Source: Phycisphaerae bacterium (lineage in GTDB: Bacteria; Planctomycetota; Phycisphaerae; Phycisphaerales; UBA1924). Taken from it: DNA of 41,753 nucleotides. The DNA lies in NCBI GenBank assembly GCA_030432255.1, contig JAUIHS010000031.1:1-41753 (forward strand). The letters are read 5' to 3'. Positions 40,540 to 41,753 of this stretch are shown here, in pieces. The position numbers and the translations under genes were made by a program. The stretch's first letter is position 1; every line of letters starts with the position of its first letter. The notes under the pieces are model-generated. The model was given only the letters and a program-made list of their open reading frames with translations. It did not search any database and was not told where the DNA came from.

Positions 40540-41753
40540 TCAGGCGACTTCAGCCTTCGCGGGTTCCTTGGCGCCGATGGCCTCGGTCAGGAATGCCTCG
40601 AGCTGACGGGTATGCAGGCTCGGTGAACCGGTGGCCGGCGTCGAACTGATGGGCCGGCCGATGTAGGGCAGATGCGTGCCGTACAGGTCCAGGTGCGTCA
40701 GCACCATGTGACCGTAGGGACCCATGTTCTTGGGCTCTTCCTGGACCCAGATGTACTCCGCATCCTTCGGGTACGCGGCACGAATCTCGGCATACCGTTC
40801 GGCGTGGAACGGATAGAGCTGCTCGACACGTACGATCGCGGTGTCCTTGCGCCCCGTCTCCTCGCGACGCTTCTCAAGGTCGTAGTACACCTTGCCGGAA
40901 CAGAGCAGCACGCGTTTGACGTCATCGCGCGAACCCTCAGCGAACTTCGGATCGTCGATGATGCACTGGAATGAGCCACTGGAGAACTCAGCCGCACGGC
41001 TCGATGCCGCGGGCAGGCGCAGCAGGCTCTTCGGCGTCATCACAACCAGCGGCTTGCGATACGGCGTCTTCACCTGGCGACGCAGCATGTGGAAGTACTG
41101 GGCCGGCGTGGTGGGGTTGCACACCTGGATGTTGCGCTGACCGCACAGCTTCAGGAATCGCTCGACGCGGGCCGATGAGTGCTCCGGCCCCTGGCCCTCG
41201 TAGCCGTGAGGCAGCAGCATCGTCAGCCCGGACCAGCGATGCCACTTCGCTTCCGCCGAAGCAATGAACTGGTCGATCATCACCTGCGCGCCATTGGCAA
41301 AGTCGCCGAACTGCGCCTCCCAGATCACGAGCATGTTGGGCGACGCCAGGCTGAAGCCATACTCGAAGCCCAGTACCGCATACTCACTCAGCGGGCTGTC
41401 GTAGATGCAGTACTTGGCCTGCCGCGGCCGCCCCTGGTCGTCGATCGTCCCGACGTCCTGATCCGTTCCGGGCCGGCCGAGTTCACGGATGTGATTCAGC
41501 GAGCAGTAGGTCGCATTGGTATTCACATCGCGCAACACGGCGTGGCGATGGCTGAAGGTGCCGCGCCGGACATCCTGCCCCGAGAATCGCACGATGGCGC
41601 CTTCGAGCAGGAGCGACCCGACCGCGAGGCACTCGCCGGTCGCCCAGTCGATGGGCAGGTCCTCGTCGACGACGCTTCCGCGATGCTTCAGCGTCTTGAC
41701 GAGCTTGCGATGCGGGGTGAAGTCTTCGGGCCAGCGTCCCATGGCGTGGGAGA
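40540..41753 (-). CDS. sucA: 2-oxoglutarate dehydrogenase E1 (C-terminal part)
   Basis: The C-terminal 403 residues of the thiamine diphosphate-dependent E1; the frame runs into the window edge, so the N-terminus is missing. It decarboxylates 2-oxoglutarate and hands the succinyl group to E2. Diagnostic segments are [78 protein letters not shown] and [17 protein letters not shown] ([13 protein letters not shown]). The C-terminus is short and Lys/Ala-rich. It is probably the first gene of the sucAB operon. Confidence 0.95.
   Translation of the reverse strand, partial: SHAMGRWPEDFTPHRKLVKTLKHRGSVVDEDLPIDWATGECLAVGSLLLEGAIVRFSGQDVRRGTFSHRHAVLRDVNTNATYCSLNHIRELGRPGTDQDVGTIDDQGRPRQAKYCIYDSPLSEYAVLGFEYGFSLASPNMLVIWEAQFGDFANGAQVMIDQFIASAEAKWHRWSGLTMLLPHGYEGQGPEHSSARVERFLKLCGQRNIQVCNPTTPAQYFHMLRRQVKTPYRKPLVVMTPKSLLRLPAASSRAAEFSSGSFQCIIDDPKFAEGSRDDVKRVLLCSGKVYYDLEKRREETGRKDTAIVRVEQLYPFHAERYAEIRAAYPKDAEYIWVQEEPKNMGPYGHMVLTHLDLYGTHLPYIGRPISSTPATGSPSLHTRQLEAFLTEAIGAKEPAKAEVA

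Overview
The window is GC-rich bacterial DNA that best fits a planctomycete, probably class Phycisphaerae. Signs of this are two adjacent secreted proteins ending in PTPG, a hydrophobic stretch and RRRR (the PEP-CTERM-like tail common in that group), a [14 protein letters not shown] pseudopilin with a GTG start, a dockerin-like tail (DGDIDGNLAVNFDDLNLLLG), a pair of secreted parallel beta-helix proteins, a DUF5117/DUF4953-type zinc metalloprotease, and a small conserved protein (MSLTPYQQSIVKRYY...) that I associate with planctomycetes. The assignment comes from reading the proteins; no search was run.

Layout. 1-5.2 kb: a GT-C-like membrane glycosyltransferase (cut by the window edge) diverges from a UbiA-family enzyme of the decaprenyl-phosphate phosphoribosyltransferase type, followed by a large secreted zincin with a structured leader. 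5.3-9.5 kb: trpD (-), then a secreted protein of unknown function, folP and a thioredoxin (+). 9.4-12.7 kb: a Phd/YefM-ParE toxin-antitoxin module with a third small gene, lgt (-), and a divergent polytopic membrane protein. 12.8-15.9 kb: a leftward run bioD, 5-formyl-THF cyclo-ligase, LysM/YkuD L,D-transpeptidase, small conserved protein. 16.1-21.6 kb: a predicted small RNA, hflX (-), and a tightly overlapped + operon of S41 protease, tsaD and a GGQ release-factor-like protein with an added C-terminal helical domain. 21.7-25.2 kb: a small protein plus retropepsin-like protease pair, a small membrane protein, and two secreted PEP-CTERM-like proteins with clear terminators. 25.5-29.3 kb: murD, a long simple-sequence tract, recA and tRNA-Leu(CAG). 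29.6-34.7 kb: a pseudopilin, two tandem paralogous single-helix small proteins, a divergent RNase HII-like protein, ribD, and a P-domain/dockerin-like secreted protein. 34.7-41.8 kb: a remnant of an N-formylglutamate amidohydrolase-like gene, an RMD1/DUF155 protein, two tandem 457-residue beta-helix proteins, and the 2-oxoglutarate dehydrogenase genes sucB and sucA (cut by the window edge).

Most of the content is chromosomal housekeeping: folate, biotin, riboflavin, tryptophan, TCA cycle, peptidoglycan, lipoprotein maturation, recombination and tRNA modification. It is mixed with secreted and surface proteins of unknown role. The most unusual signal is not a gene. It is a family of nested palindromic elements that sit at gene 3' ends: a GAGCTTCCGCTC / GAGCGGAAGCTC core, flanked by GCCTTCGGC / GCCGAAGGC arms, inside shells of G-rich simple sequence on one side and C-rich on the other. 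Three copies have the core (5.2, 12.7 and 32.6 kb), and related shells without it lie at 1.9, 16.3, 27.0, 37.6 and 39.1 kb. Several abut or run into stop codons and supply the last residues of the neighbouring protein.

Intrinsic terminators in this genome have a strong stem and a T-rich tail. -10 elements of the types TAGAAT, TATACT, TATGCT, TATAAG and TACAAT recur. Some (bioD, ribD) lie so close to the start codon that a very short or absent leader is likely.
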